Shown: positions 1 to 7,173, counted from the stretch's first letter. The stretch is DNA of 64,000 nucleotides from Methylocystis sp. KS32 (GCA_002862095.1 PHSQ01000002.1:1-64000), one strand, 5' to 3'. The notes: generated by a model from the letters alone, not told the origin. Program-made: numbers and translations.

Positions 1-170
1 GGGGTGGCCCACGCCGTCATTGCGAGGAGCGCAGCGACGAAGCAATCCAGGGGGGTGTCCCGGCTCTGGATTGCTTCGCTGCGCTCGCAATGACGGGCGG
101 CGATCCAGCGGGGCTGTCCGGCTCTGGCTTGCCTCCCGCCCCCTTCGGCTTGCGCTCGCGATGACGGCGG
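1..170. repeat. REP-like palindromic repeats at window start
   Basis: Two or three copies of the motif CATTGCGAG...GAAGCAATCC occur in opposite orientations, so the stretch can fold into long hairpins. The same core recurs at 620-1100, 8394-8548, 15593-15775, 16978-18222, 26957-27111 and 62442-63406. The stretch holds no credible gene; ORFs across it are low-complexity translations of the repeat. Confidence 0.85.
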
Positions 171-241
171 GGGCGATTCTTGGTTTCGATGTTTATATAC
201 AACAAGCGTGGCTGTTACGCGATTTAAACACCACATTTCTC

Positions 242-269
242 TTGACGTGATGTAAAAACAACATACTCT
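242..269 (+). promoter_or_regulatory. Possible housekeeping promoter before the ORF at 309
   Basis: TTGACG (242-247) is followed about 16 bases later by a CATACT/TACTCT-like -10 in an unusually AT-rich patch (190-270). A GGGAG Shine-Dalgarno lies near 289 ahead of the ATG at 309. This rests on sequence match only. Confidence 0.35.
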
Positions 270-308
270 CCCTGATCGACTCGATCTGGGAGCATCGCGA
301 ACCGCATC

Positions 309-1403
309 ATGAAAGCCGCCGTCCAAACCTATCTCGCCCGGCTCGACCAGCGTCTCGCCGTCGTCGCCGATCCCCATGAGCGCATCCGCCTGCTCGACGA
401 CGAGCGCCACCGCGTCGATCGGGTCGAGCGCGCGCTGAGCGAATGGGCCGCCAGCCGGGCCGACACCCCCTCGCCGAGCCGCGCCAATGGCGCCAAGGGG
501 GCAACCCGCGCCTCGCCGGGGGGGGTAACCCCCCCTCCGCCGGCGAGGATAAGGCCCAGAAGCCAGAGGCCAGAACCCAGAAGCCAGAGGCCGGCGCGCC
601 GCCCCGGCGCGCCCGGCCCGCCGCCTCTCCGTCATTGCGAGCGGCGCGAAGCAATCCCGAGCCGGGCCAGCCCCCTCTCCGTCATTGCGAGCGGAGCGAA
701 GCAATCCAGAGCCCGGGCAACCCCCCTGGATTGCTTCGTCGCTGCGCTCCTCGCAATGACGGAGAGAGCCCGGGCCACCCCCCTGGATTGCTTCGTCGCT
801 GCGCTCCTCGCAATGACGGAGAGAGCCCGGGCCACCCCCCTGGATTGCTTCGTCGCTGCGCTCCTCGCAATGACGGAGAGAGCCCGGGCCACCCCCCTGG
901 ATTGCTTCGTCGCTGCGCTCCTCGCAATGACGGAGAGAGCCCGGGCCACCCCCCTGGATTGCTTCGTCGCTGCGCTCCTCGCAATGACGGAGAGAGCCCG
1001 GGCCAGCCCCCTGGATTGCTTCGTCGCTGCGCTCCTCGCAATGACGGAGAGAGCCGGGCCACCCCCCTGGATTGCTTCGCCATCGGCTCGCAATGACGGC
1101 CGCGCCAGCCCCGCCGGATCGCCGCGCCTTCCCTCGCTGGCCGTCGTCGCCCCCCGGGCTCGCGCCTTTCCGCCACGGCGGGGCGGGCTCGACCTTCAAC
1201 CGCCAACCCGGAGTCCTCCGCATGAAGCGCGCCGCGCGAAAAAACAGCCGTCCTTCCTCCCGCCCGGCGGGCGAGTCGCCGCGCAAGGGGCCGCGCGCCG
1301 GCGGCAAGATCGAGATCGTCCACAAGCTCGCCGACGACCCCGAGGAGCCCAGGCGGCGGCGGCGCGTCGCGGTCAACGCCCGGGTGGACGCGCTGGAATA
1401 TGA
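309..1403 (+). pseudogene. Hypothetical gene start running into a repeat array
   Basis: The first 50-60 residues (309 to about 480) look like normal coding sequence: a charged, helical N-terminus (MKAAVQTYLARLDQRL, then an Arg/Glu-rich helix), ATG start and an upstream GGGAG. From about residue 65 the frame runs through proline/arginine-rich low complexity and then six 57-bp REP repeats, translated as a 19-residue repeat, and it ends inside the next gene in another frame. I read this as a small gene whose 3' part has been replaced or extended by repeat expansion. I do not recognise the protein. The remaining real part could simply be a short protein of about 60 residues. Confidence 0.35.
618..1101. 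repeat. REP array with six 57-bp tandem copies
   Basis: Two single REP cores (618-715) precede six head-to-tail copies of a 57-bp unit from 721 to about 1062. Each unit contains the core ATTGCTTCGTCGCTGCG, the AATGACGG end and a GAGAGCCCGGG spacer. The copies are almost identical and the sixth differs by a few bases. A diverged single copy follows to about 1100. Near-identity points to recent expansion by slippage or unequal crossing-over. Confidence 0.9.
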
Positions 1404-1830
1404 GGCGCGGCGGGGGCGGCTCTCGGCGGCGGCCTATGAGGCCGGGCGCCATGTCGACGCCGTGCTGGAGCGGGCGGCGGGGCGGCGCACCGGGCGCGAA
1501 TTCGGCCAGCGCGACCCGGTGGGGCTGTCGGCTTTCTCGGCCGAGCACGCGCTGGCGGCGCGGCTCGACGCCGCGCGGGCGGCGGCGGCGCTGCGGGACG
1601 CCATGAGGCGGGACGCCGGCGAGGCGGGGGCGCGGGTGGTGGCGCTGGTGCTCGGCGCGGGGCTCTCCTTCCGCGAGGTGGCGCGGCGCGACGCCATGCT
1701 GACAGGCAAGAACCGCGAGCCCACGCCCCAAGGCCGCGACTGCGAGCGCGCCGCCGCCCGCGTCGCGGCGCTGTTCCGCGACACGCTGGAGACGCTGGCG
1801 GCGGCCTGGGAGCGCGGGCCAAGGCCATGA
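1222..1830 (+). CDS. Hypothetical protein, Arg/Ala-rich, 202 residues
   Basis: Start chosen at ATG 1222, preceded by GGAG; the frame is open further upstream only through repeat DNA. The protein has a basic, disordered N-terminus (about residues 1-45) followed by an Ala/Arg/Glu-rich, probably helical body. I recognise no family. A phage- or regulator-like helix-turn-helix segment is possible around the LGAGLSFREVARRD stretch (about residues 145-165), but this is a guess. Bases 1328-1564 of this gene exist a second time, inverted, at 2098-2334 inside the next ORF. No obvious operon partner remains. A SigF-type promoter begins 26 bases after its stop and serves the next gene. Confidence 0.5.
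   Translation: MKRAARKNSRPSSRPAGESPRKGPRAGGKIEIVHKLADDPEEPRRRRRVAVNARVDALEYEARRGRLSAAAYEAGRHVDAVLERAAGRRTGREFGQRDPVGLSAFSAEHALAARLDAARAAAALRDAMRRDAGEAGARVVALVLGAGLSFREVARRDAMLTGKNREPTPQGRDCERAAARVAALFRDTLETLAAAWERGPRP
1328..1564 (+). repeat. 237-bp inverted duplication, left arm
   Basis: Exact reverse complement of 2098-2334 as far as I can align by eye: equal length, no gap, and both boundaries abrupt. This arm is the native copy because it lies in an intact reading frame (the gene at 1222). Confidence 0.85.
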
Positions 1831-1855
1831 GGGGGCGGGGCCGCCCGCCGGCGAT

Positions 1856-1881
1856 GTAACTTTCTCCAATCCGCTTTCGAA
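1856..1881 (+). promoter_or_regulatory. Candidate SigF-type promoter, VKOR/rSAM/methyltransferase
   Basis: GTAACT (1856-1861), 16 bases, CGAA (1878-1881). The same layout occurs before bufA (3618-3643) and at 6820-6845. GTAACC-N16-CGAA is the promoter motif I recall for the Caulobacter heavy-metal sigma factor SigF, and a SigF/NrsF pair lies at 5395-6666. The predicted start leaves a leader of about 45 bases before the ATG at 1934. Confidence 0.6.
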
Positions 1882-1933
1882 TACATCACTGCGCCAAAGG
1901 GAGGGCTTTGAAATATTACATCGCGCCATCGCC

Positions 1934-2599
1934 ATGAGCCTCGCCGCGCTGAGCGCGGGAGCCATGCTTTACGTCGGCCTGTACCAGATTCGCGCGGTTC
2001 GCAGGCTTTGGTGTCCTCTCTCGGGCGGATGCGAGGCCGTCGCCGACGCGCCCTTCGCGCGGCCTTTCGGGATGCCGGACGGCTTCATCGCCTTCGCGCC
2101 GCGCCGCCAGCGCGTGCTCGGCCGAGAAAGCCGACAGCCCCACCGGGTCGCGCTGGCCGAATTCGCGCCCGGTGCGCCGCCCCGCCGCCCGCTCCAGCAC
2201 GGCGTCGACATGGCGCCCGGCCTCATAGGCCGCCGCCGAGAGCCGCCCCCGCCGCGCCTCATATTCCAGCGCGTCCACCCGGGCGTTGACCGCGACGCGC
2301 CGCCGCCGCCTGGGCTCCTCGGGGTCGTCGGCGATCTCGCCAAGAACATGTTCATGATCATGTTGCAGGACTTCATGGATCCCTGGACCTTCAACCAGAA
2401 GAATCTGATGAAGTGCTGCAAGGCGTTTCTGCTGCCGGGCGGCGGCCAGGTTCCGTTTTGCGCCTACAACACGGTCGGCTATCGCGAGCAGGCGCGGGCG
2501 CAACTCGACGCCATGGAGCCCGCCCGCCGCGCCGCGCGGCGCGAGGGAAAACGCTACGAGCCGCGACCGATCGTTTTCGACTTCCCGAAATGGACGTGA
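1934..2599 (+). pseudogene. Chimeric remnant: VKOR N-terminus + inverted insert + radical SAM C-terminus
   Basis: Residues 1-55 resemble the start of a vitamin K epoxide reductase domain: a membrane helix, then CPLSGGCEAV and FGMPDG, matching the usual Cys...Cys-E-x-V and FGxP pattern. Residues 55-134 are the antisense translation of the 237-bp inverted duplication. Residues 135-221 resemble the C-terminal end of a radical SAM enzyme of the MJ0619/Tes-like type (MDPWTFN, KCCKAF, PGGGQVPFCAYN). The CxxxCxxC radical SAM core is absent. The ORF is open only by chance across the junctions. An ancestral VKOR gene followed by a radical SAM gene, fused by rearrangement, is the simplest reading. Its stop overlaps the methyltransferase start by 10 bases, which suggests an original radical SAM-methyltransferase operon. 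Confidence 0.6.
2098..2334 (-). repeat. 237-bp inverted duplication, right arm
   Basis: Inverted copy of 1328-1564 sitting in the middle of the VKOR/radical-SAM ORF. On the minus strand it still reads as the central part of the hypothetical protein at 1222. Its insertion, or an associated deletion, removed the material between the VKOR start and the radical SAM end. Confidence 0.85.
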
Positions 2600-3408
2600 C
2601 GCCGCGCGAGGCGGGGCGCGACGACCTCATCAAGAGCTGTTGCGCGGCGGCCTGGGAATCCGAAGCGGCGGGCTGGCTGCTCGGCGAGAGCTTTCACCCC
2701 GGCGGCCTCGCCCTGACCGAAAGACTCGGCCGCGCGCTCGAACTCACGCCAAAAATGCGCGTGCTCGATCTCGCCTGCGGGCGCGGAGCCAGCGCGCTGC
2801 ATCTCGCCGAGCGTTTCGGTTGCGCCGTGCTGGGGATCGATCTCAGCGAAGGCAACGTCGAAGCCGCGAGAGGGCGGGCCGACGCGCGCGGGCTCGCCTC
2901 GAAGGTTTTGTTCCAACGCGGCGACGGCGATGCGACGCCTTTTCCCGACGCCTCCTTCGACGCGATCATTTGCGAATGCGCCTTCTGCCTCTTCCCCGAC
3001 AAGGCGAGGGCGGCGCGCGAGATCGCGCGCTTGATCAAACCCGGCGGCGTCCTCGGCCTCGCCGACATCGTTCGCCTGCAAGCGCCGCCGGCGGAATTCG
3101 ACAGTCTCGCGTCCTGGATCGCCTGCGTCGCCGACGCCCAGCCGATCGACGCGCTCACCGAGATTTTCGGCGCCGCCGGGCTCGCGGCGACCGGCGTCGA
3201 GACCCACGGCGAAGCCTTGATCGCGCTCGTCGACGAGGTGAGGGGCCGTTTGTTCGGCGCGGAAATTCTGGCCGGATTGCAAAAGATTTCCTGGCCAGGC
3301 TTTGATTTCGCGAACGCCAACCGGCTGGCGCGTCTCGCGCGGGACGCGGCGCGGCGCGGCGCGCTCGGCTATGCGACGCTCACGATGCGCAAGGCCGAGG
3401 CGGATTGA
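2590..3408 (+). CDS. Class I SAM-dependent methyltransferase
   Basis: 272 residues. Motif I VLDLACGRG (about residues 58-66) and a following acidic GIDLSEGN mark a Rossmann-fold SAM-binding domain (Methyltransf_11/25 type). FDAIICECAFCLF is the motif IV region and LIKPGGVLGLADI the post-motif strand. The ATG at 2590 overlaps the stop of the radical SAM remnant, so the two were probably co-transcribed from the SigF-type promoter at 1856. The substrate is unknown. An unusual number of Cys residues sits near the N-terminus (KSCCAA) and in motif IV. A GC-rich hairpin (3409-3443) begins at its stop codon. Confidence 0.8.
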   Translation: MDVTPREAGRDDLIKSCCAAAWESEAAGWLLGESFHPGGLALTERLGRALELTPKMRVLDLACGRGASALHLAERFGCAVLGIDLSEGNVEAARGRADARGLASKVLFQRGDGDATPFPDASFDAIICECAFCLFPDKARAAREIARLIKPGGVLGLADIVRLQAPPAEFDSLASWIACVADAQPIDALTEIFGAAGLAATGVETHGEALIALVDEVRGRLFGAEILAGLQKISWPGFDFANANRLARLARDAARRGALGYATLTMRKAEAD

Positions 3409-3443
3409 GCGGGCGCGGCGCGCCCCGTCCAGGCCGCGCCCGC
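3409..3443 (+). terminator. Perfect GC hairpin after the methyltransferase
   Basis: A 10-bp perfect stem (GCGGGCGCGG at 3409-3418 pairing with 3434-3443) starts directly after the TGA. No T-tract follows, so it could be a Rho-dependent or pausing structure rather than a classic terminator. The rest of 3444-3617 holds nothing I can identify. Confidence 0.5.
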
Positions 3444-3617
3444 GCTGGTCGGCGCGGCAAGCCTCGGATCGCGGTCCGACGCGATCGCGGCTTCAAGGGA
3501 AAGAAACGCGCCGAGCCCCGGCGAAATTCGCCATCGGCCCGGCGGCCGCGAATTTCATCGGGATCATGGCGCCGTCGGCGCGGATCGATCGCCGTCGGCG
3601 AAAAATGACGATCCTCG

Positions 3618-3643
3618 GTAACTTTTATGTTCGCCGGAGCGAA
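3618..3643 (+). promoter_or_regulatory. Candidate SigF-type promoter of the bufferin operon
   Basis: GTAACT (3618-3623), 16 bases, CGAA (3640-3643), identical in layout to the sites at 1856 and 6820. It lies 72 bases upstream of the bufA ATG. Bufferin operons are known SigF targets in Caulobacter, which supports the assignment. Confidence 0.7.
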
Positions 3644-3714
3644 CAGGGCTCCGTGATTTCGGCAACGGGGTCGCGAGGCGCTCGTCCCAAGAGCGTGTTT
3701 CCAAGGAGATCAAT

Positions 3715-3957
3715 ATGAAGACCAATATCGTGTCCGGCGCTTCCGTGGCCGCCGCGGCGATCGCTCTCGCGGTGGGCGGCATGGCCGCCGCCCCGGCCTT
3801 CGCCAAGAGCGCGCCCGTCCATTGCGCGGGCGTCAACGCCTGCAAGACCGCGAACAGCGCCTGCAAGGGTCAGAACGCCTGCAAGGGCCAGGGCTGGCTG
3901 CCGGAGAAGTCCGCCAAGGCCTGCGAGGCCAAGGGCGGCTCCGTCGCCGAAATGTAA
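3715..3957 (+). CDS. bufA: Bufferin precursor (DUF2282 family, BufA-like)
   Basis: 80 residues. An N-terminal Sec signal peptide (about residues 1-30, ending APAFA) is followed by a small cysteine-rich peptide with HCAGVNAC, SACKGQ, NACKGQGW and a final AC-x2-KGG, five Cys in all. This is the pattern of periplasmic bufferins: copper-buffering peptides whose cysteines are modified by the MNIO enzyme BufB with its partner BufC, then exported. The ATG has AAGGAG upstream. It is first in a bufA-bufB-bufC operon behind a SigF-type promoter. Because the adjacent bufB is internally deleted, maturation of this peptide probably depends on another MNIO enzyme in the genome, or fails. Confidence 0.85.
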   Translation: MKTNIVSGASVAAAAIALAVGGMAAAPAFAKSAPVHCAGVNACKTANSACKGQNACKGQGWLPEKSAKACEAKGGSVAEM

Positions 3958-3964
3958 CGGCTTT

Positions 3965-4005
3965 GGCGCGGGACGGAAATCGCGTCGCGCTTTCCGTCCC
4001 GCGCC
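3965..4005 (+). promoter_or_regulatory. Intercistronic hairpin between bufA and bufB
   Basis: A perfect 15-bp stem (3965-3979 with 3991-4005) and an 11-base loop lie in the 90-base gap. No T-run follows. Such a structure usually acts as a partial terminator or 3' RNA stabiliser, letting a small secreted peptide be made in excess over the enzymes downstream. This role is inferred. Confidence 0.7.
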
Positions 4006-4047
4006 ACCAATCCCTTATAAAGACATTCGTGGCTGGCTGGAGGGCGA

Positions 4048-4563
4048 ATGAGCATCTCGCGCGCGCTCGGCTTGGGCCGGGGGCTTCGCTCGACCTATTG
4101 CCCCGATATTCTGGAGGGAAAGGCGAATGTCGAATGGTTCGAGATCATTTCGGAGGATGACATGGTTCCGGGCGGGCGGCCCCTCGCCATGCTCGACCGC
4201 GTTCGCGCCGACGATCCCATCGTCATGCCTGGCGTCTCGAGGTCGCTGGCGTCGACCGATCCGCTCGACGTCGATTATCCGCGCGAGTTGAAAGCGCTGG
4301 CCGAACCCATCGAACCGGCCTGGGTGTCCGACCATGCGCGTCCCGCAATCGGCGCGCCCGGCGAGATGAAACCGCGCGACCAGCCGGCGCGCGAGGAGGC
4401 TTGGGCGCTCTACGAACTGGCTTGCCGCCGCTTCGGCGATGTCGCGGCGATGATCGAGCGCGACGATAATTTTCCGCCCTTTTCGGAACTGCTCGGGGGG
4501 CTCGAACAGATGCGCGAAATCGCCGCCAGGGCCGGAGCCGAAAATTCGCGGAGCGCGGCGTGA
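4048..4563 (+). pseudogene. bufB: Internally deleted BufB (DUF692/MNIO enzyme)
   Basis: 171 residues against about 280 for the family. The N-terminus is typical (GLGRGLRSTYCPDILEG, WFEIISEDDM, PAWVSDH near residue 95) and so is the C-terminus (WALYELACRRFG, MIERDDNFPPF), but roughly 110 residues between WVSDH and ARPAIG are missing in frame. The lost part holds most of the iron-binding His/Asp/Glu ligands and the TIM-barrel core. In addition, the family motif LHGVSLS reads MPGVSRS here, so an early ligand His is replaced by Pro. A working oxidase is very unlikely. Good ribosome site (GGAGGG). The stop overlaps the bufC GTG by 3 bases. Confidence 0.85.
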
Positions 4564-5351
4564 AGCTCGCGGAGATCCAGGCGAGGTTTCAAGCGGGCGT
4601 GCTTGGAGACGACGAGCGGGACCGCGCCGCGATCCTCGGCTCGATCAAAAATTCCCCCCGCGCGGACAAGGCGACCTTGTTCGCGGTCTATCACGACGCC
4701 TATCGCCTGCGCCTGGCGGAATTCCTCTCCAACGATTTCCCGGCTCTTCGCGCTTACCTCGGCGACGAGGCCTTCGGCCAATTGGTCGAGGACTATGTTC
4801 TGTCGGCGCCGTCGCGTCAGCGCAACGCGCGCTGGTATGGCGCGCGCCTGCCCGATTTCATGGGCGAGACCGCGCCGTGGCGGGAGCATCGCAACGCCGT
4901 CGATCTGGCGCGGTTCGAACGCGCGCTGTCCGACGCCTTCGACGCCGCCGACGCCCCCGCGCTCGCGATCGACGTCTTGCAAAACACGAGCCCCTCGGAC
5001 TGGCCGCGCGTCGCCTTCGATTTTCATCCGAGCTTCGCGCTGCTCGATCTCGCCAAGGGAACGGCGGCGATACACGCCGCTACGCTCGACGAGGACGAAG
5101 CGCCGCCCGCGCCCCAAGACCAGGAAGAAGCGGTGATCTTCTGGCGCGACGAGGATCAATGTTTCTTTCGCGCCGTCGCGGAGGACGAGCGTCTCGCCCT
5201 GTTGGAGGCGAGGCAGGGCAAGCCTTTCGAGGACATTTGCGCGCTGCTGGCGTTTCAGCTCAACGGCGGCGACGTAACGGCGCGGGTCGCCGGATTTCTC
5301 GCGCAATGGTTCCAGGACGGGCTTATCGCGGGAATATCCTTCGCAAAGTGA
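4560..5351 (+). CDS. bufC: BufC-like MNIO partner protein (DUF2063/HvfC)
   Basis: 263 residues, full length for the family. The N-terminal DUF2063 domain (about residues 5-95) contains the usual VYHDAYRLRLAEFLSNDFPAL stretch and a winged-helix-like C-terminal part. In bufferin and related systems this protein delivers the precursor peptide to the MNIO enzyme for cysteine modification. The GTG start overlaps the bufB TGA (GTGA), which indicates translational coupling. The reading frame is intact although its enzyme partner is broken, so either decay of bufB is recent or BufC serves another BufB. Confidence 0.8.
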   Translation: MKLAEIQARFQAGVLGDDERDRAAILGSIKNSPRADKATLFAVYHDAYRLRLAEFLSNDFPALRAYLGDEAFGQLVEDYVLSAPSRQRNARWYGARLPDFMGETAPWREHRNAVDLARFERALSDAFDAADAPALAIDVLQNTSPSDWPRVAFDFHPSFALLDLAKGTAAIHAATLDEDEAPPAPQDQEEAVIFWRDEDQCFFRAVAEDERLALLEARQGKPFEDICALLAFQLNGGDVTARVAGFLAQWFQDGLIAGISFAK

Positions 5352-5394
5352 GCGCCGCGCGGGGCGCGACGGTCTCGCGTGCGGGAAGGGGGCG

Positions 5395-6078
5395 TTAAGG
5401 CGGGATGCGCCGATCGGCCGCGAGCGCTTCTTGCAGCGTCGGCCAGCGCAAAAGGACGCGTCCCAACAGCGCCTCCAGGCCGGCCAGCAGGACGACCGAC
5501 CCGAACTGCCAGATCAACACCATGATGCTGGCGTCCTCGACGTGGAAAAGCAGCAGCGCCGCCGCCGCCAGCGCGGCCGCCGCGAGAGCGGCGAGGCCCG
5601 TGGCGGTGGCGGGAGCAATGGGCGCGCCGCGCCGGATCATGACGAAAATCAGGGCGCCGGGTAAAATGCTGATCGCCACTATGGCCGGAAAGCAGATCAA
5701 ATCCAGGTGGACGGCGAGTCCGGCGACGCCGAGGGCGGCCCAGTCGCTCCAGCAACCTTTTCCAATCGCCCCCAGCCAGAGCGCCAGAAACGGGAAGGGC
5801 GCGAGGCGCTCCCACGGGGGCCGGCCCGGACATCCCGCGCAAAACGCCCCCGCCGCGGCCATCATGCTGGTCAGAAGCGCCGCGCCCAGCTCGGTCGCGA
5901 ATCTCAAATCGACGAGTTTCGCGGATATGTCGGGGCGCAAGCCGATCGCCGCGACGACGATCGCGACATAGGCGAGCGAAATGGCGAACCAGGCGACGGC
6001 CCGCAGCGCCGGATGCGGGAGCGGGCGAACCGGCGTGCAGTTCGAGGCGAGGGCGCCGATGAGTTCCTCGGTTTGCAT
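5395..6078 (-). CDS. nrsF: Anti-sigma factor, NrsF family (DUF1109)
   Basis: 227 residues with about six membrane helices. The family normally anchors and silences its cognate SigF at the inner membrane and releases it under heavy-metal (copper, chromium, cadmium) stress through two conserved periplasmic-side cysteines. Here one Cys is present (LDLICF, residue 129), but the second position reads FHVEDAS. The paralogue at 44641 has FHCTDDS there, so the second Cys has become Val. Extra Cys occur at FCAGCPG (80, 83), which might substitute. It begins 6 bases after the sigF stop, forming a sigF-nrsF operon, and it converges on bufC. Confidence 0.8.
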   Translation of the reverse strand: MQTEELIGALASNCTPVRPLPHPALRAVAWFAISLAYVAIVVAAIGLRPDISAKLVDLRFATELGAALLTSMMAAAGAFCAGCPGRPPWERLAPFPFLALWLGAIGKGCWSDWAALGVAGLAVHLDLICFPAIVAISILPGALIFVMIRRGAPIAPATATGLAALAAAALAAAALLLFHVEDASIMVLIWQFGSVVLLAGLEALLGRVLLRWPTLQEALAADRRIPP

Positions 6079-6084
6079 GGCTCT

Positions 6085-6666
6085 CTAGTTCTTTCGTTCC
6101 AAGGCTTGGCGCATCGCCTTGACGGCTCTGTGCGCGCTGACCTTGAGCGACGTGACGCTTTTGCCGGTAACCTCGGAGGCCTCTTGCAACGAGAGTCCCT
6201 GTATCTTGAGCAATTCGATCGCTTGACGCTGGCCGTTCGGCAATGTCGACATCGCCTTGCGGAGATCCTCCTGTTCGTCGCGCGCTTCGTGATCTAACTT
6301 CGCGTCGCCCGCCGAAAAGGTTTCAGGCATGACGTCGACCGTCGTTTCATTGGCGCTTCTTGCGTAATTCCGGCGCGCCGCGTCGGCCATGCGGCGGGCC
6401 GCGATCGTCATCAGCCAGGGCGTGAAGGGACGGCTCGCGTCATAGGTGCGCCGAACCGCGTGGACCGACACCAGAATCTCCTGAACGACATCCTCGGCGT
6501 CGAGCGTCCTTGGCCATTTATGGGTCACGACGCGGCGCAGCAAGGGCAGAAGCTCGGACAGAAGCTGGGCATAGGCCTTTCCGTCGCCGTTCTGCGCGGA
6601 TCGCATCAGCGCCCGCCAGCGCTCCTCGTTGGCGTGCTTGGCCGCCGTGTCGGTTCGATTGCTCAT
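6085..6666 (-). CDS. sigF: ECF sigma factor, SigF type
   Basis: 193 residues from the ATG at 6666; the frame is open further upstream but unlike any sigma factor. Region 2 (about residues 15-95) contains AEDVVQEILVSVH and PFTPWLMTIAARRMAD. Region 4 (about 130-190) contains LPNGQRQAIELLKIQGLSLQEAS and a helix-turn-helix ending SAHRAVKAMR. It is paired with NrsF directly downstream. Probable targets are the three GTAACY-N16-CGAA sites at 1856, 3618 and 6820. No such site was found on its own strand upstream, so autoregulation is not evident. Confidence 0.85.
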   Translation of the reverse strand: MSNRTDTAAKHANEERWRALMRSAQNGDGKAYAQLLSELLPLLRRVVTHKWPRTLDAEDVVQEILVSVHAVRRTYDASRPFTPWLMTIAARRMADAARRNYARSANETTVDVMPETFSAGDAKLDHEARDEQEDLRKAMSTLPNGQRQAIELLKIQGLSLQEASEVTGKSVTSLKVSAHRAVKAMRQALERKN

Positions 6667-7173
6667 CTGATGCGCCACGACAACAAGTGTTTGCGGGGTC
6701 CAGACGCCGGCGCCCGGAGCGGACGAGAAACTAGACCATCGCGAGACGGGGCGGAAGCCGTCTTTTTTCGTGCGGGATGTTCTCGTCGAAACATGTTCGT
6801 CGCGCGCAATATGTTGGCGGTAACCTTCGCGCCGACTCTCCCGAAAGCGGATGCGCGTTCGCCATCGCACTCGGCTCCAGCGCAGGCGCTCGACCTCGCG
6901 CCGGAGTCTTTTCGACGCTTCGCCGACGATCGGATCGAAGAGAACGCAACCAGCGCCGCGCATCTTCACGATCCCGCGCATGAAGCGTCGCTTGCGCGTC
7001 GCAAATCGGCGTGTCGAAAATTCACGACGATCATCATCGGACGAGGGAGGCCGTCCACGCGCGTCGCGGACATCGCGAGGGCCAAGGGCGGCGCTTCATA
7101 GGCAAGAAAAATCAGTTGGATGATTTTCCATGAACGATGAAACCTTTCGCGGTTGGGCGCGAATTAGGAAGGT
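6667..7173. other. Divergent intergenic region, sigF to channel gene
   Basis: 507 bases. It holds the SigF-type site at 6820-6845. The remaining sequence has short arginine-rich ORFs in several frames without ribosome sites or family features, which I regard as non-coding. A transcript from the site at 6820 would carry a leader of roughly 320 bases before 7174. Confidence 0.6.
6820..6845 (+). promoter_or_regulatory. Candidate SigF-type promoter toward the channel gene
   Basis: GTAACC (6820-6825), 16 bases, CGAA (6842-6845): a perfect match to the motif recalled for Caulobacter SigF. It points away from sigF, toward the outer-membrane channel gene at 7174. Confidence 0.6.

Noticed and set aside
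600..1100. Regularly spaced repeats resembling a CRISPR array
   Set aside because: The 57-bp unit is repeated entirely with no variable spacers, and the core is a palindromic REP found all over the window.
682..1965. Minus-strand open frame of about 427 codons
   Set aside because: Translation of REP repeats and the antisense of the gene at 1222; low complexity with no ribosome site.
6166..6192. GTAACC within the sigF coding region
   Set aside because: No CGAA at the right distance; chance occurrence in coding sequence.
6846..7173. Small ORF after the SigF-type site at 6820
   Set aside because: Arginine-rich in every frame, no ribosome site, no signal peptide that holds; treated as leader DNA.
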